Below are positions 8,301 through 16,300 of a stretch of 16,893 nt of DNA, piece after piece. The notes below the pieces were generated by a model that saw only the letters and a list, made by a program, of their open reading frames with translations, searched no databases and was not told the DNA's origin. Origin of the DNA: Acidithiobacillus sp. (lineage in GTDB: Bacteria > Pseudomonadota > Gammaproteobacteria > Acidithiobacillales > Acidithiobacillaceae). The position numbers were made by a program, and so were the translations under genes. Location: positions 1 through 16,893 of the forward strand of contig DAIAVG010000012.1 in NCBI GenBank assembly GCA_027445725.1, read 5' to 3'. Each line of letters begins with the position of its first letter. Position 1 is the first letter of the stretch.

Positions 8301-11300
8301 GCAAGGTCCTGCGCCTGAGTCTCGCGGACGATGGATGGGCAACCATCCAGGCGCGGACGCAGATGGAGGCGGACTGGACCCTCCACGCAAAGGCCCGGGT
8401 GCGCACGGGAAAACACCCGATGCGGGAACCGGCCATCGCAATGACCGGCATCGCGCAGGTGGCAGAGCAAGCACCCGATTTTACGGGTAGCGCGCATTAT
8501 GCCCTCACCCAGCATGTGGGCTTGCTTTATGGTCCGGCCTTTCAAACGGTGGAACAGGGTTGGTTAACGGCGGACGGTGTTGTGGCTCGGCTAACGCTGA
8601 CCCATACCGATGCGGAGGCGTTCCTGTTGCATCCCGCCTTGCTGGATGGCGCGCTGCAGTTGTTCGCCGACTGGCTGGCACAACGAGGGACGGGGGACAT
8701 CGGCTGGGGTTTTGTACCTGTACGCATGGAGCGCTTGACCATCTTGCGGGAGGCAGGCCGCGAACTTTGGGCGCAGATTCGGGTACGCCGTCAGTCGCCG
8801 CAATCCTTGCTCGCGGATGTGCTGCTCTTTGACCTGCAAGGGGCCTTGATAGCCCATGCGGAAGGGGTGCGGCTGCGCCGGGTACGTTTGCAGCATCACG
8901 AAACAGAACGTCTGCGCTTCCTGGACAGCGTGCTGGTGCCATGTCCTCAGGCGACCGACGCGATCTCCGCTTTGCCCGCGGACGAAATAACCAACCTATG
9001 GCGGGTAGCCTCAAGCGATACCCCTGCCGTCGACCGTTACGTCAACGAATACTCGCCTCTGCTGGAAGGCCTTCTGCACAGCTATGCCGAAGAACTGGCG
9101 GGTCAGAACGATGAAGAGGTTCAGGCGGCGGATATCTGGCACACCCTGCTACAGGATTACCCGGAGTTTTTTCCGATGACTCTGCAGGTGGGGCGGTGGG
9201 GACTGCACCAGGCGGGACGGGGCGAAGCATTCCACCCCATGGATTTCATCCCGGCAGCCCAAAAAGCCATTCTCCAGACCCTGACTCCAACGCTGATAGC
9301 GTTCCTGGGCGACGCAATCACGTTGATGCGCCGGCAATTGCCCTCTTCCCGACCCATCCGCGTGGCGGAAATCAGTGCGGCCGCCGCCGAGGCTCTTCCC
9401 GGGCTCAGCGCCGCATTGCAGGACGACCCCCGTTTCAGTTTTTTCCATCTCACATCGGTTACCGAAGATTCCGGCGAAGATAAGGGCTGGCTTACCCTGC
9501 CGCTGGATACTCCGGATCTTCCCCCCGTCGATCTGCTCTGGCTAAAGCTGGACCATCCGGAAGCGGAGCAGCAATGGCAGATGCTGAATGCCGCCCTGCA
9601 AACCCTCGCCGACGGCGGCTTGCTCATGCTCCAGGGGTCGCATCCGGAAAGCTGGTGGCAAACGCTCAGCCCCCAAACCGGGAGCTTGTTGACCCGCGCA
9701 ATCTGCCTCGAATGGTTGACGCAAAGAGGCCTCACCAACCGCACGCCGGTTAGCGCGGATGACTCACTCACCGGGCCCTATACGCTGTTACTGTCCAAAC
9801 CCGCACTGGTTCACCTTCCCTGCCTGGACGCTTCGGTCGGTAGCTGGCTGCTGGTGGCACCAACCCCGACGCCGGATCATCCCGATCTGGGCATATTGAT
9901 GGCGGCGCTGCAACAAGCCGGGCTGAACACCCGCTTCGCATATGGAGGGGCAGCGGATGGCATGGCCGACGATCTGTCAGCACAAGGACCACTATCCGGA
10001 ATTATTTACGTCGATCTGCCCGCAGATGAGCCCACGTTTCCTGTATCCGGCTTGACTCAGGCTTGCGATACACTGACCTTGATCGGCAAATGGGCAGTAC
10101 GCCGCACGCCGGTGGTGCCCGTGTATGTTCTGAGTGCAGGAGGCATACAGGCGACACATGCCGACGCCCATGGGAATGGCGCATCGGCAACTGCTCTGAA
10201 CGCGGCGGCGCTCTGCGGTTTTGCGCGCAGCCTGCAAAATGAATGGCCCGAGTTGTCGCTCAGGATCATTGACCGGGGGCTGCAGCCTCTCACCACCGCA
10301 CAGACGGACCATCTACTGCGCTTCTTACGGATGCCAGACACGGAAACGGAGATGGTCATTGATCCGGACGGAGCGCGCTTTGTACCCCGGGTGCGCGAAG
10401 TCGCTCTGCCCGTGAAAACGGCTGCCGGTAGGACAGCGCCATCAACCGGGACGGAAACGGCGCCATGCCGGCAATTGCGCTTTTCCATGCCCGGACAGCT
10501 GCGCAATCTGCAATGGATGACATGCCGTCTGCCTGCTCTGGCGGATCATGAAGTACGGGTGGCGGTCGCCTATACCGGACTCAACTTCCGCGATGTCATG
10601 TATGCCCTGGGCATGCTCTCGGATGAAGCCCTCGAAAGCGGATTCTCTGGTCCGGGTCTGGGTCTGGAATTTGCCGGACGGGTGCTTGAAGTCGGGCGAA
10701 AGGTCACGCGCTGGACACCCGGGGATGCCGTCATGGGTTTTGCACCGTCGAGCTTCTCTACGCAGGTATGCACCCTCGAAACCGCCATCACCGCTATCCC
10801 CGCGGCCATGGAGATGGCCTCTGCAGCGAGCATCCCCACGGTATTTTTTACGGCCTGGTATGCCTTGCAGGAAATGGCACGGCTGGAGACGGGCGAACGG
10901 GTACTGATTCATGGTGGTGCCGGAGGCGTGGGCATTGCGGCGATCCAGATCAGCCAAATGCTGGGCGCAGAGATTTACGCCACGGCCGGGTCGCCGGCAA
11001 AACGGGATTTTTTGCGTCTGCTCGGCGTGCCGCATGTTTATGATTCCCGGTCTCTGGATTTTGCAGACGCCATCTTGCAGGACACGGGCGGCGAAGGAGT
11101 CGATGTCGTACTGAACAGCCTATCCGGGGAAGCCATTCGGCGTAATCTACAGATATTGCGTCCCTTCGGGCGCTTTCTGGAGCTCGGCAAACGGGATTTT
11201 TACGAAAACACGCTTGTGGGGCTACGTCCCTTCCGGAACAATCTCAGCTATTTCGGCATCGACGCCGACCAGTTGCTGGCAGGGCGACCCGCCCTCACCC

Positions 11301-12706
11301 GCCGTCTTTTTGCTGCAATCATGGCACATTTCGCGCAGGGTGATTTTTTCGCTCTACCCGTCGCCCGCTTTCCGGCAGACCGGGTAGTGGAAGCATTTCG
11401 CCATATGCAGCAGGCGCGGCAAATCGGCAAGGTGGTCGTGGATCTGCAACCGCCCATGGCTGTTGCCCTTCATCCGGAGCATGCACCTTTGCCGCACATG
11501 GTGCTGGACGCTGACGGAACGTATCTGATTACCGGCGGTATTGGCGGCTTTGGTCTGGCCACAGCTCGCCGCCTGGCGGAGCGCGGCGCACGGCATCTGA
11601 TATTGGTCAGCCGCAGCGGAGCCCCGGACACCGCCGCGGCAGAAACCATAGAGGCGATGCAGGCGCAGGGCGCTGAGATCTGCTATCGAGCTTGTGACGT
11701 CAGTGATCACGGTCAGGTAGAGGCGCTGTTTGAAGCTATCCGTGAGCAACCGCGTCCTTTACGCGGTATCGTCCATGCGGCCGCAGTGATTGACGATGCC
11801 CTGGCGGAAAATCTGACGATGGAACACCTTCAACGCGTCCTGGCCCCCAAAGTCGCCGGAGCCTGGAACCTCCACCAACAAAGCCTCGGCATGCCCCTGG
11901 ACTTTTTTGTGCTGTACTCCTCCATCACCACCCTCCTCGGCAACCCAGGCCAGGCCCCTTATGTGGCCGCCAATACCTGGCTGGAGGGATTGGCCCGCTA
12001 CCGTCGCGCCCGGGGATTACCCGCTGTGGCGGTACGCTGGGGTGCTATCGGCGATGTCGGTTATCTCACACGCCACGAGAAAACCCGCGATCTCCTGCAG
12101 CAACGTTTGGGAGGTGCAGCGCTGAGCGCAGGCGGCGCCCTCGATACACTGGAAGCATTACTCGCCAGTGATCGTTCCGGTCTGGTGGTGGCGGATTTCG
12201 ACTGGCGGGCCGTGCGTCGTTTCCTGCCGAACGCCTCCGCGCCCCGCTTTGCCGCACTGAATGGCAGCATAGCGGATGATGGTCATGAAATGGATTTGGA
12301 TCTGCGCGCACACCCGTTGACCTTACCCGCAAATGCGGCGGAGACGTTCCTCAGCGATCTGGTGCGACGGGAAGTCGCGCAGATTTTGCGTCTGGCTCCT
12401 GAAAAGATCACCAATGACCAAAACCTGGCGCAATTGGGCCTGGACTCTCTGATGGGGGTGGAACTGGCTTTGGCCCTGGAGGAACGACTAGGTGTCAAAC
12501 TGCCGGCTTTTCTGCTGAGCGAAGGACCGACGTCGGCACGACTCGCCCAGCGTCTGGCGCATATGTTGCTGAAGGAGGCTGCTGACGAAGGCGATGCCCT
12601 CAGGCTGGATTTCGGAGCCCAGCAACTTCAGCATCTGGCCGATGCACACGGCGTAGTATCCGGTAGCGCCGATGCCGGCCGCCTCCTATCTGCAGGGAGC
12701 CATTGA
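5381..12706 (+). CDS. FAS-like highly reducing type I polyketide synthase (KS-AT-DH-psiMT-psiKR-ER-KR-ACP)
   Basis: A single 2441-residue megasynthase, probably iterative, that builds a reduced acyl chain from malonyl-CoA. Domains: ketosynthase about 4-430 (Cys173 in DSACSSAL, His308 in EAHGTGT, His348 in NLGHLE); acyltransferase about 530-845 (Ser623 in GHSVGE; YPFHS at 726-730, the FH type usual for malonyl); dehydratase about 890-1180 (His925 in LADHKVGDG, Asp1089 in HPALLDGALQ); methyltransferase-like region about 1200-1480 without a proper SAM motif; structural ketoreductase half about 1485-1670; enoylreductase about 1705-2025 (HGGAGGVG, about 1844-1851); ketoreductase about 2045-2260 (TGGIGGFG, Ser2181, Tyr2194; IDD motif suggesting B type); ACP about 2325-2400 (Ser2356 in LGLDSLMG). 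No thioesterase or reductase follows the ACP. The domain order is that of animal FAS and fungal reducing PKSs. From memory, WcbR of the Burkholderia pseudomallei capsule locus is a comparable protein. The start ATG overlaps the previous stop. Confidence 0.95.
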   Translation: MTNKKIAIIGYASRLPQTSDATFWEDLLAGRNLVTRVAGDRWAQYGFEHPSRAHPGSSVTFAAGSLGDVAGFDAGFFHISPREAAAMDPQQRLLLEMSWEAFAHAGVVPNRLRGSRCGVFIGLASTDYGYRLADDLAAIGSNTATGCTASIAANRLSYFYDLRGPSFVVDSACSSALVAFHQACQAILHGESDLALTGAINLHLHPFGFIIFSKASMLSAGGRCRPFDAAADGYARSEGGGLFVLKDYDRARRDGDRILAVVAHTAINSDGHKSGLTVPSSQAQERLLEEAYTAAGIDPETIAYIEAHGTGTTVGDPIEVEAIGRALGMARQRGNPLPIGSVKSNLGHLETASGIPGLLKAIHCLRERTVPATIGIRALNPRLPLADYGLEVVQENRPLNPHGGLVIGVNSFGFGGANAHVILESAEPRRKRPTLWPRLGRHQQELPLMLTAATATALRQVAGDFADALSGEASADYARLYQANFRRGHLRERLLLKASSSNELQAALRAFAAGSEPAAIRFGSAMESPRGPVFVYSGNGCQWDGMGHALLEDPVFAATLAEVDRYFAPMAGYALRDELAGTLGSGRYALAEHTQPALFALQVGITAMLRAEGIEPVAVTGHSVGEVAAAWACGSLSLRDAVQIIFERSRLQGQSRGQGCMTAVASDGDTVGGWLTSWGLAEQISVGAWNSPRGATVVGPEAAVDTLERQLRAQGTGFKRLEIDYPFHSARMDPLRDDLLRVLADIHPSPSRIPFLSAVTGNAVAGEDLDAHYWWRNIREPVRFQQAAAALLPEWNLFVELGGHPILRNYLQDTLNAAGHEGQVIETLRRNEDQPQAIWQTASAIWLAGMAPQWQNHYPQAPSVAVDIPHYPWERERHWHAVTSESAGTLYRYPVHPLLGHPVPQHPGEWEQIIDMQRLPFLADHKVGDGIVFAGAAYAEMFLAAARECDPDTKAWIVEELEIQAPLLLEDGVSKVLRLSLADDGWATIQARTQMEADWTLHAKARVRTGKHPMREPAIAMTGIAQVAEQAPDFTGSAHYALTQHVGLLYGPAFQTVEQGWLTADGVVARLTLTHTDAEAFLLHPALLDGALQLFADWLAQRGTGDIGWGFVPVRMERLTILREAGRELWAQIRVRRQSPQSLLADVLLFDLQGALIAHAEGVRLRRVRLQHHETERLRFLDSVLVPCPQATDAISALPADEITNLWRVASSDTPAVDRYVNEYSPLLEGLLHSYAEELAGQNDEEVQAADIWHTLLQDYPEFFPMTLQVGRWGLHQAGRGEAFHPMDFIPAAQKAILQTLTPTLIAFLGDAITLMRRQLPSSRPIRVAEISAAAAEALPGLSAALQDDPRFSFFHLTSVTEDSGEDKGWLTLPLDTPDLPPVDLLWLKLDHPEAEQQWQMLNAALQTLADGGLLMLQGSHPESWWQTLSPQTGSLLTRAICLEWLTQRGLTNRTPVSADDSLTGPYTLLLSKPALVHLPCLDASVGSWLLVAPTPTPDHPDLGILMAALQQAGLNTRFAYGGAADGMADDLSAQGPLSGIIYVDLPADEPTFPVSGLTQACDTLTLIGKWAVRRTPVVPVYVLSAGGIQATHADAHGNGASATALNAAALCGFARSLQNEWPELSLRIIDRGLQPLTTAQTDHLLRFLRMPDTETEMVIDPDGARFVPRVREVALPVKTAAGRTAPSTGTETAPCRQLRFSMPGQLRNLQWMTCRLPALADHEVRVAVAYTGLNFRDVMYALGMLSDEALESGFSGPGLGLEFAGRVLEVGRKVTRWTPGDAVMGFAPSSFSTQVCTLETAITAIPAAMEMASAASIPTVFFTAWYALQEMARLETGERVLIHGGAGGVGIAAIQISQMLGAEIYATAGSPAKRDFLRLLGVPHVYDSRSLDFADAILQDTGGEGVDVVLNSLSGEAIRRNLQILRPFGRFLELGKRDFYENTLVGLRPFRNNLSYFGIDADQLLAGRPALTRRLFAAIMAHFAQGDFFALPVARFPADRVVEAFRHMQQARQIGKVVVDLQPPMAVALHPEHAPLPHMVLDADGTYLITGGIGGFGLATARRLAERGARHLILVSRSGAPDTAAAETIEAMQAQGAEICYRACDVSDHGQVEALFEAIREQPRPLRGIVHAAAVIDDALAENLTMEHLQRVLAPKVAGAWNLHQQSLGMPLDFFVLYSSITTLLGNPGQAPYVAANTWLEGLARYRRARGLPAVAVRWGAIGDVGYLTRHEKTRDLLQQRLGGAALSAGGALDTLEALLASDRSGLVVADFDWRAVRRFLPNASAPRFAALNGSIADDGHEMDLDLRAHPLTLPANAAETFLSDLVRREVAQILRLAPEKITNDQNLAQLGLDSLMGVELALALEERLGVKLPAFLLSEGPTSARLAQRLAHMLLKEAADEGDALRLDFGAQQLQHLADAHGVVSGSADAGRLLSAGSH

Positions 12707-12707
12707 G

Positions 12708-14042
12708 ATGAGCCGGAACCCCCGCAGCCTTGCGGCCCAGGTAAAGGAGCGGCTGATCCAAAAAGGGCTCGAAAGGCGGATGGATCAATTGGCAAAAGGC
12801 CATACGACCCCCCTGTCCATTCATCATCACGCGACCCCCGAAAGCTTTACCCGTTTTGACCGGCAGCCGGGCTATCAGCAGGTTCGTCTGATGCAAGACG
12901 GTGCCCAGCGCCTGGGCGTAGAAAGCCCTTTTTTCCATGTGCATGAAGGGACCGCTTCTGCCCATAGTGCAATCGGCACCAAGCAGGTCATCAATTATGG
13001 CAGCTACAATTATCTGGGTCTGTCCGGGCATCCGGCGGTCAATGCGGCGGCCAAGGCGGCCATAGAACGTTATGGAACCTCCGTCTCGGCCAGCCGCATC
13101 GTGGCTGGCGAACGGCCTTTGCACCGTGAACTGGAAAACCTGATCGCTGCCACCTACGGAGTGGACGATGCCCTGGTGATGGTCAGCGGTCACGCCACCA
13201 ATGTCAGCGTGATCAGCCACTTGCTGGGGCCGAAAGACATGGTGCTGCATGACGAATATGCCCACAACAGCATTCTGATGGGCATTCAGCTCGCAGGCGC
13301 GCAACGGCTCAGCTTTCGCCATAATGATCTCGAATCTTTGGAACAACTGCTTGGACGCCACCGCCACCAGGTTGAGCGCTTGCTCATCGTGGTGGAGGGA
13401 CTGTATAGCATGGATGGTGATTTTCCCGACCTTCCCGAGCTGATTAAACTGAAAAAACAGTATGGTGCCTGGCTGATGGTGGATGAAGCCCACTCCTTCG
13501 GCGTACTCGGTATGCAAGGTCTCGGCATCCGTGAGCACTTCAGCGCAGATGCCCACGATGTGGACATCTGGATGGGTACTCTGAGCAAAACCCTTGCAGC
13601 CTGCGGTGGCTATGTGGCGGGTGAGCACGCCCTGATTGAGAACCTGCGCTATCTCGCACCGGGTTTTTTATACAGCGTAGGAATGTCACCACCGGTGGCC
13701 GCCGCTGCAACGGCAGCGCTCAAGATCCTGCGCGCCGAACCACAGCGGGTAGCAACCTTGCATGCCCGCAGCACTTATTTTCTGGAGCAGGCCCGGGCTC
13801 TGGATCTGAAGACCGGTTACAGCGCAGGACTTGCCATCACCCCCGTCATTCTCGGCAACTCGCTGGAGTCCGTGCGACTTGCTGCAGTTCTGCTGAAACA
13901 GGGGGTCCATGTGCAGCCGATCTTATATCCGGCAGTCCCCGAAAAGCAGGCGCGTCTGCGCTTTTTTCTCAGTTCTGCCCATAGCGTGGAAGACATCGAC
14001 AAGACGGTGATCGCGCTAAAAAAAGCCCTGTCTTCTACATAA
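12708..14042 (+). CDS. PLP-dependent alpha-oxoamine synthase (serine palmitoyltransferase / KAPA synthase family)
   Basis: Family members condense an acyl thioester with an amino acid (Ser, Ala or Gly) with loss of CO2, giving an alpha-amino ketone. Visible signatures: NYGSYNYLGLSGHP (substrate entry), GTSVSASRIVAGERPLH, HDEYAHNSI (the His that stacks on PLP), VVEGLYSMDGD, DEAHSFGVLG (the Asp that binds the PLP ring nitrogen), GTLSKTLAACGG (Lys forming the Schiff base) and FLYSVGMSPPVAAA. The start is ATG 12708, with AGGGAG eight bases upstream; an upstream in-frame ATG at 12672 lies inside the PKS. About 444 residues, longer than BioF because of an N-terminal extension of roughly 60-100 residues. 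It directly follows the thioesterase-less PKS, and no biotin genes are nearby, so release of the PKS chain is more likely than biotin synthesis. Serine versus another amino acid cannot be read from sequence. From memory, WcbT of B. pseudomallei belongs to the same family. Confidence 0.88.
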   Translation: MSRNPRSLAAQVKERLIQKGLERRMDQLAKGHTTPLSIHHHATPESFTRFDRQPGYQQVRLMQDGAQRLGVESPFFHVHEGTASAHSAIGTKQVINYGSYNYLGLSGHPAVNAAAKAAIERYGTSVSASRIVAGERPLHRELENLIAATYGVDDALVMVSGHATNVSVISHLLGPKDMVLHDEYAHNSILMGIQLAGAQRLSFRHNDLESLEQLLGRHRHQVERLLIVVEGLYSMDGDFPDLPELIKLKKQYGAWLMVDEAHSFGVLGMQGLGIREHFSADAHDVDIWMGTLSKTLAACGGYVAGEHALIENLRYLAPGFLYSVGMSPPVAAAATAALKILRAEPQRVATLHARSTYFLEQARALDLKTGYSAGLAITPVILGNSLESVRLAAVLLKQGVHVQPILYPAVPEKQARLRFFLSSAHSVEDIDKTVIALKKALSST

Positions 14043-14057
14043 ATGCTCGATATCATG

Positions 14058-14098
14058 TACGCTCTTTTGCATAGATGTTCTTCAGGAAGATGAGCGTA
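14058..14098. repeat. Short inverted repeat in the 118-bp gap between the oxoamine synthase and acyltransferase genes
   Basis: TACGCTC (14058-14064) and GAGCGTA (14092-14098) are exact inverted copies separated by 27 bp, extendable by two G-T wobble pairs. There is no T run after it, so it does not look like an intrinsic terminator. It may be a weak mRNA hairpin or chance. The gap (14043-14160) holds only tiny open frames (for example ATG 14043, 16 codons) and no convincing promoter. Confidence 0.25.
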
Positions 14099-14160
14099 TG
14101 CTGATCAATTACTGAAGCTTGTATCGCCGCAAAACAATAGTCGGCCATGAAGAGGACGCA

Positions 14161-15312
14161 TTGAAAAGCATCGTATTTACCCGCATAGGCGACGTTCCAG
14201 AAAAGGTTTGGGATGCCCTGAATGCTCAGGGCAGCGTAACGATGTCCCGGGCCTTCTGGTCTGTGGTGGAGCAATCAGATCTGAATGATTTTACCTATAG
14301 CCATGTACTTTTTCTGGAGGATGATGACACCCCGGCCGGGATCGTCAGCTTCTATTCCGTCACTACCGATATCGCCATTTTTGCACCAAGATCCGTCCGT
14401 TTCCTACTGAATATGGTCCGCAGCATCTGGCCCGGCTTCCTGAAATTGAAAATGCTGGAATGTGGCACCCCGGTCACCATTACCAGCCCGCCGTTCGTTT
14501 CGTCCACTTCGCGGGAACGTTTGCTGGAATCCATTATGGATATTTTGCAGCAAACAGCTCGCCGCGATGGTCATCTGCTGATTATTCTGCGAGATTTTGA
14601 ACCCAATGCACAGAAGTTCCGTGACCCACTCCAAAAACGGGGTTATCACTGGATAGAGAGCTTGCCCAATACCTACATGGATATCATCTGGGCTTCACCG
14701 GAGGCATATCGCCAGTCCATGCGGAGTTACTACCGTAGCAAACTGCAAAAACATCTGAAGCGCAATATAGAGGCGGGGGTACATCACGAGCTGGTGGATG
14801 ATTTTGCTGACATGGCCGATATCCTCTGTCGGCAATGGATGGTGGTCCATACGCACGCCAAGGAATTCCAACGTGAAGTGCTGACACCGGAGTTCTACCG
14901 GACCTTATCGCAGGAAATGGGCAGCGACTCCAAGGTACTGCTTTTTTACAAGGACGAGGAATTGGTCGGACACGCGCTCCTCCTGATGGATGGAGAAATG
15001 TTGCGCTGGCTGTATGTCGGGCGCGAGGTGGCAGCCAACGACAGTCTGTATATTTATATTGCCTACACCGTTGTCGAGTCGGCCATACTCCTGGGGGCCA
15101 AACAACTGGAGATGGGACTGACGACCTACGCCATCAAGCAGGATCTGGGCGCCGAAGTGGTGCCCATCCAGATGGCGCTGCGGGCCACATGGAGCTTTAT
15201 CAATCCTTTTGTGGGCCTGGGCTACCGCCTGTTAAATCATATCCCAGAAACCCACCCCCGCCCTGTTTTCAAGGCGGCAGCCATTAAGGAAACCCATCAT
15301 GACCGCAGATAA
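14161..15312 (+). CDS. GNAT-fold acyltransferase (FemAB/BioF2-like), candidate N-acyltransferase of a ceramide-like pathway
   Basis: About 383 residues with a two-part layout that suggests a GNAT/FemAB-like transferase: an N-terminal half of about 150 residues containing FWSVVEQSDLNDF and HVLFLEDDDTPAGIVSFYS, and a C-terminal half with SYYRSKLQKHLKRNIEAGV, then VLLFYKDEELVGHALLLMDG and LRWLYVGREVAANDSLYIYI, the strand-turn-strand core seen in GNAT proteins. GLTTYAIKQDLGAEVVP near the end resembles the closing part of Acetyltransf_6/DUF482-type proteins. No signal peptide. The chosen TTG at 14161 has AGAGGA four bases upstream; the longer TTG at 14119 has no good ribosome site. Its stop overlaps the following SDR by 14 bp. 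From memory, bacterial ceramide synthase (bCerS) of Caulobacter is a GNAT-type acyltransferase encoded with serine palmitoyltransferase and an SDR; the gene context matches. The fold call is fairly good, the function is inferred. Confidence 0.65.
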   Translation: MKSIVFTRIGDVPEKVWDALNAQGSVTMSRAFWSVVEQSDLNDFTYSHVLFLEDDDTPAGIVSFYSVTTDIAIFAPRSVRFLLNMVRSIWPGFLKLKMLECGTPVTITSPPFVSSTSRERLLESIMDILQQTARRDGHLLIILRDFEPNAQKFRDPLQKRGYHWIESLPNTYMDIIWASPEAYRQSMRSYYRSKLQKHLKRNIEAGVHHELVDDFADMADILCRQWMVVHTHAKEFQREVLTPEFYRTLSQEMGSDSKVLLFYKDEELVGHALLLMDGEMLRWLYVGREVAANDSLYIYIAYTVVESAILLGAKQLEMGLTTYAIKQDLGAEVVPIQMALRATWSFINPFVGLGYRLLNHIPETHPRPVFKAAAIKETHHDRR

Positions 15313-16300
15313 ACCGGTTCTGGTGACAGGTGCCACCGGATTTATTGGCAGTCATCTGGCCGAACGACTGATATCCCAGGGCAAAACGGTACGCTTACTG
15401 GTGCGCAATCCACTGCGCCTGAACATTCCGCTACGCCTGGCCACCCAAATCTGTGCGGGTGACCTGGAGAAAACCGAAACTTTGCATGCCGCCGTCAAAG
15501 GCGTCGACACCGTATTCCATTGTGCGGCCAATGTCAGCACCTGGGATCACCCAGAAAACTATGAAAAGACGAATGTAGAGGGACTGGGCCATCTGCTGGA
15601 TGCGATATCCGACTCCGGCACCCTGCCCCGCCGCTTTGTGCATCTATCAACCGTGGATGTTTATGGCTTTCCCGTGAATCCGTGTGACGAAAGCTGCCCG
15701 ACCCGTGCGCCAGGATTTGGTTATGGGGATAGCAAACTTCGCGGTGAAGCACTGCTTCGCGCTCGGGCGCAAGCCATGGCTTTGCCCTTTGTAATATTGC
15801 GTCCAACTAACGTCATGGGGCCACGTAGTCCATTTATAGAGCGAATCGGACATGAGTTGCGCTCAGGACTTATGCTTACCATTCATCGGGGGAAAGTGGA
15901 TGCCGGTTTTTTGTATGTCGGCAATCTGGTGGATACGATGCTTTGGGCCGCAGATGCGCATCAAGCCGCAGGTGAAACTTTTAACGTCAATGATCCTTCG
16001 CAAATCACCTGGCATCGCTTTTTGGAAGACTTTCGTAGCGGCATTCATGGTAAAGGATGGACCATCAATTTACCCTACGGCATAGCCAATGCTGCGGCAT
16101 CGGTCATTGAATCTCCTTATCGATGGCTCGGTTTGCGCCAGGAGCCACTGCTGCACCGTCTTCTGATACGCCTATTCGGACGCAGTTGCGGTCATTCTGC
16201 GGCAAAACTCGCTGCGGCCGGCGCACCGGTCGGCACAGTCGACTACGACCAGGCGATGGCCCAATCCATAAACTGGTACCTACGGACTTTTCGCCCGTGA
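15299..16300 (+). CDS. Extended SDR, NAD-dependent epimerase/dehydratase (3-beta-HSD-like); candidate keto-sphingoid/ceramide reductase
   Basis: Rossmann-fold oxidoreductase of 333 residues. Visible features: the N-terminal cofactor loop VTGATGFIGSHL (TGxxGxxG), FHCAANVSTWDHPENYEKTNVEG (about 79-101), VHLSTVDVYG with the catalytic Ser/Thr, and the catalytic pair YGDSK (YxxxK, about 142-146), then ILRPTNVMGP. The C-terminal third is typical of the 3-beta-hydroxysteroid dehydrogenase and dihydroflavonol reductase branch, which reduces ketones on lipid-like substrates, more than of nucleotide-sugar epimerases. Start ATG 15299 has AAGGAA upstream and overlaps the acyltransferase gene by 14 bp; its TGA overlaps the kpsS GTG. 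From memory, CerR of Caulobacter ceramide synthesis is an SDR annotated as an epimerase. Reduction of the beta-keto group made by the oxoamine synthase is the inferred role; a nucleotide-sugar activity for the capsule is the alternative. Confidence 0.82.
   Translation: MTADKPVLVTGATGFIGSHLAERLISQGKTVRLLVRNPLRLNIPLRLATQICAGDLEKTETLHAAVKGVDTVFHCAANVSTWDHPENYEKTNVEGLGHLLDAISDSGTLPRRFVHLSTVDVYGFPVNPCDESCPTRAPGFGYGDSKLRGEALLRARAQAMALPFVILRPTNVMGPRSPFIERIGHELRSGLMLTIHRGKVDAGFLYVGNLVDTMLWAADAHQAAGETFNVNDPSQITWHRFLEDFRSGIHGKGWTINLPYGIANAAASVIESPYRWLGLRQEPLLHRLLIRLFGRSCGHSAAKLAAAGAPVGTVDYDQAMAQSINWYLRTFRP

Noticed and set aside
12600..13628. 342-codon minus-strand frame opposite the oxoamine synthase
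   Set aside because: Antisense to the PLP-binding motifs of a clear gene; shadow frame.
12708..14042. Biotin synthesis (bioF) as the role of the PLP enzyme
   Set aside because: It belongs to the same superfamily, but no biotin gene is near and it abuts a PKS lacking a release domain; not excluded by sequence alone.
14058..14098. Intrinsic terminator after the oxoamine synthase gene
   Set aside because: The stem is short, the loop is 27 bases and no T run follows.
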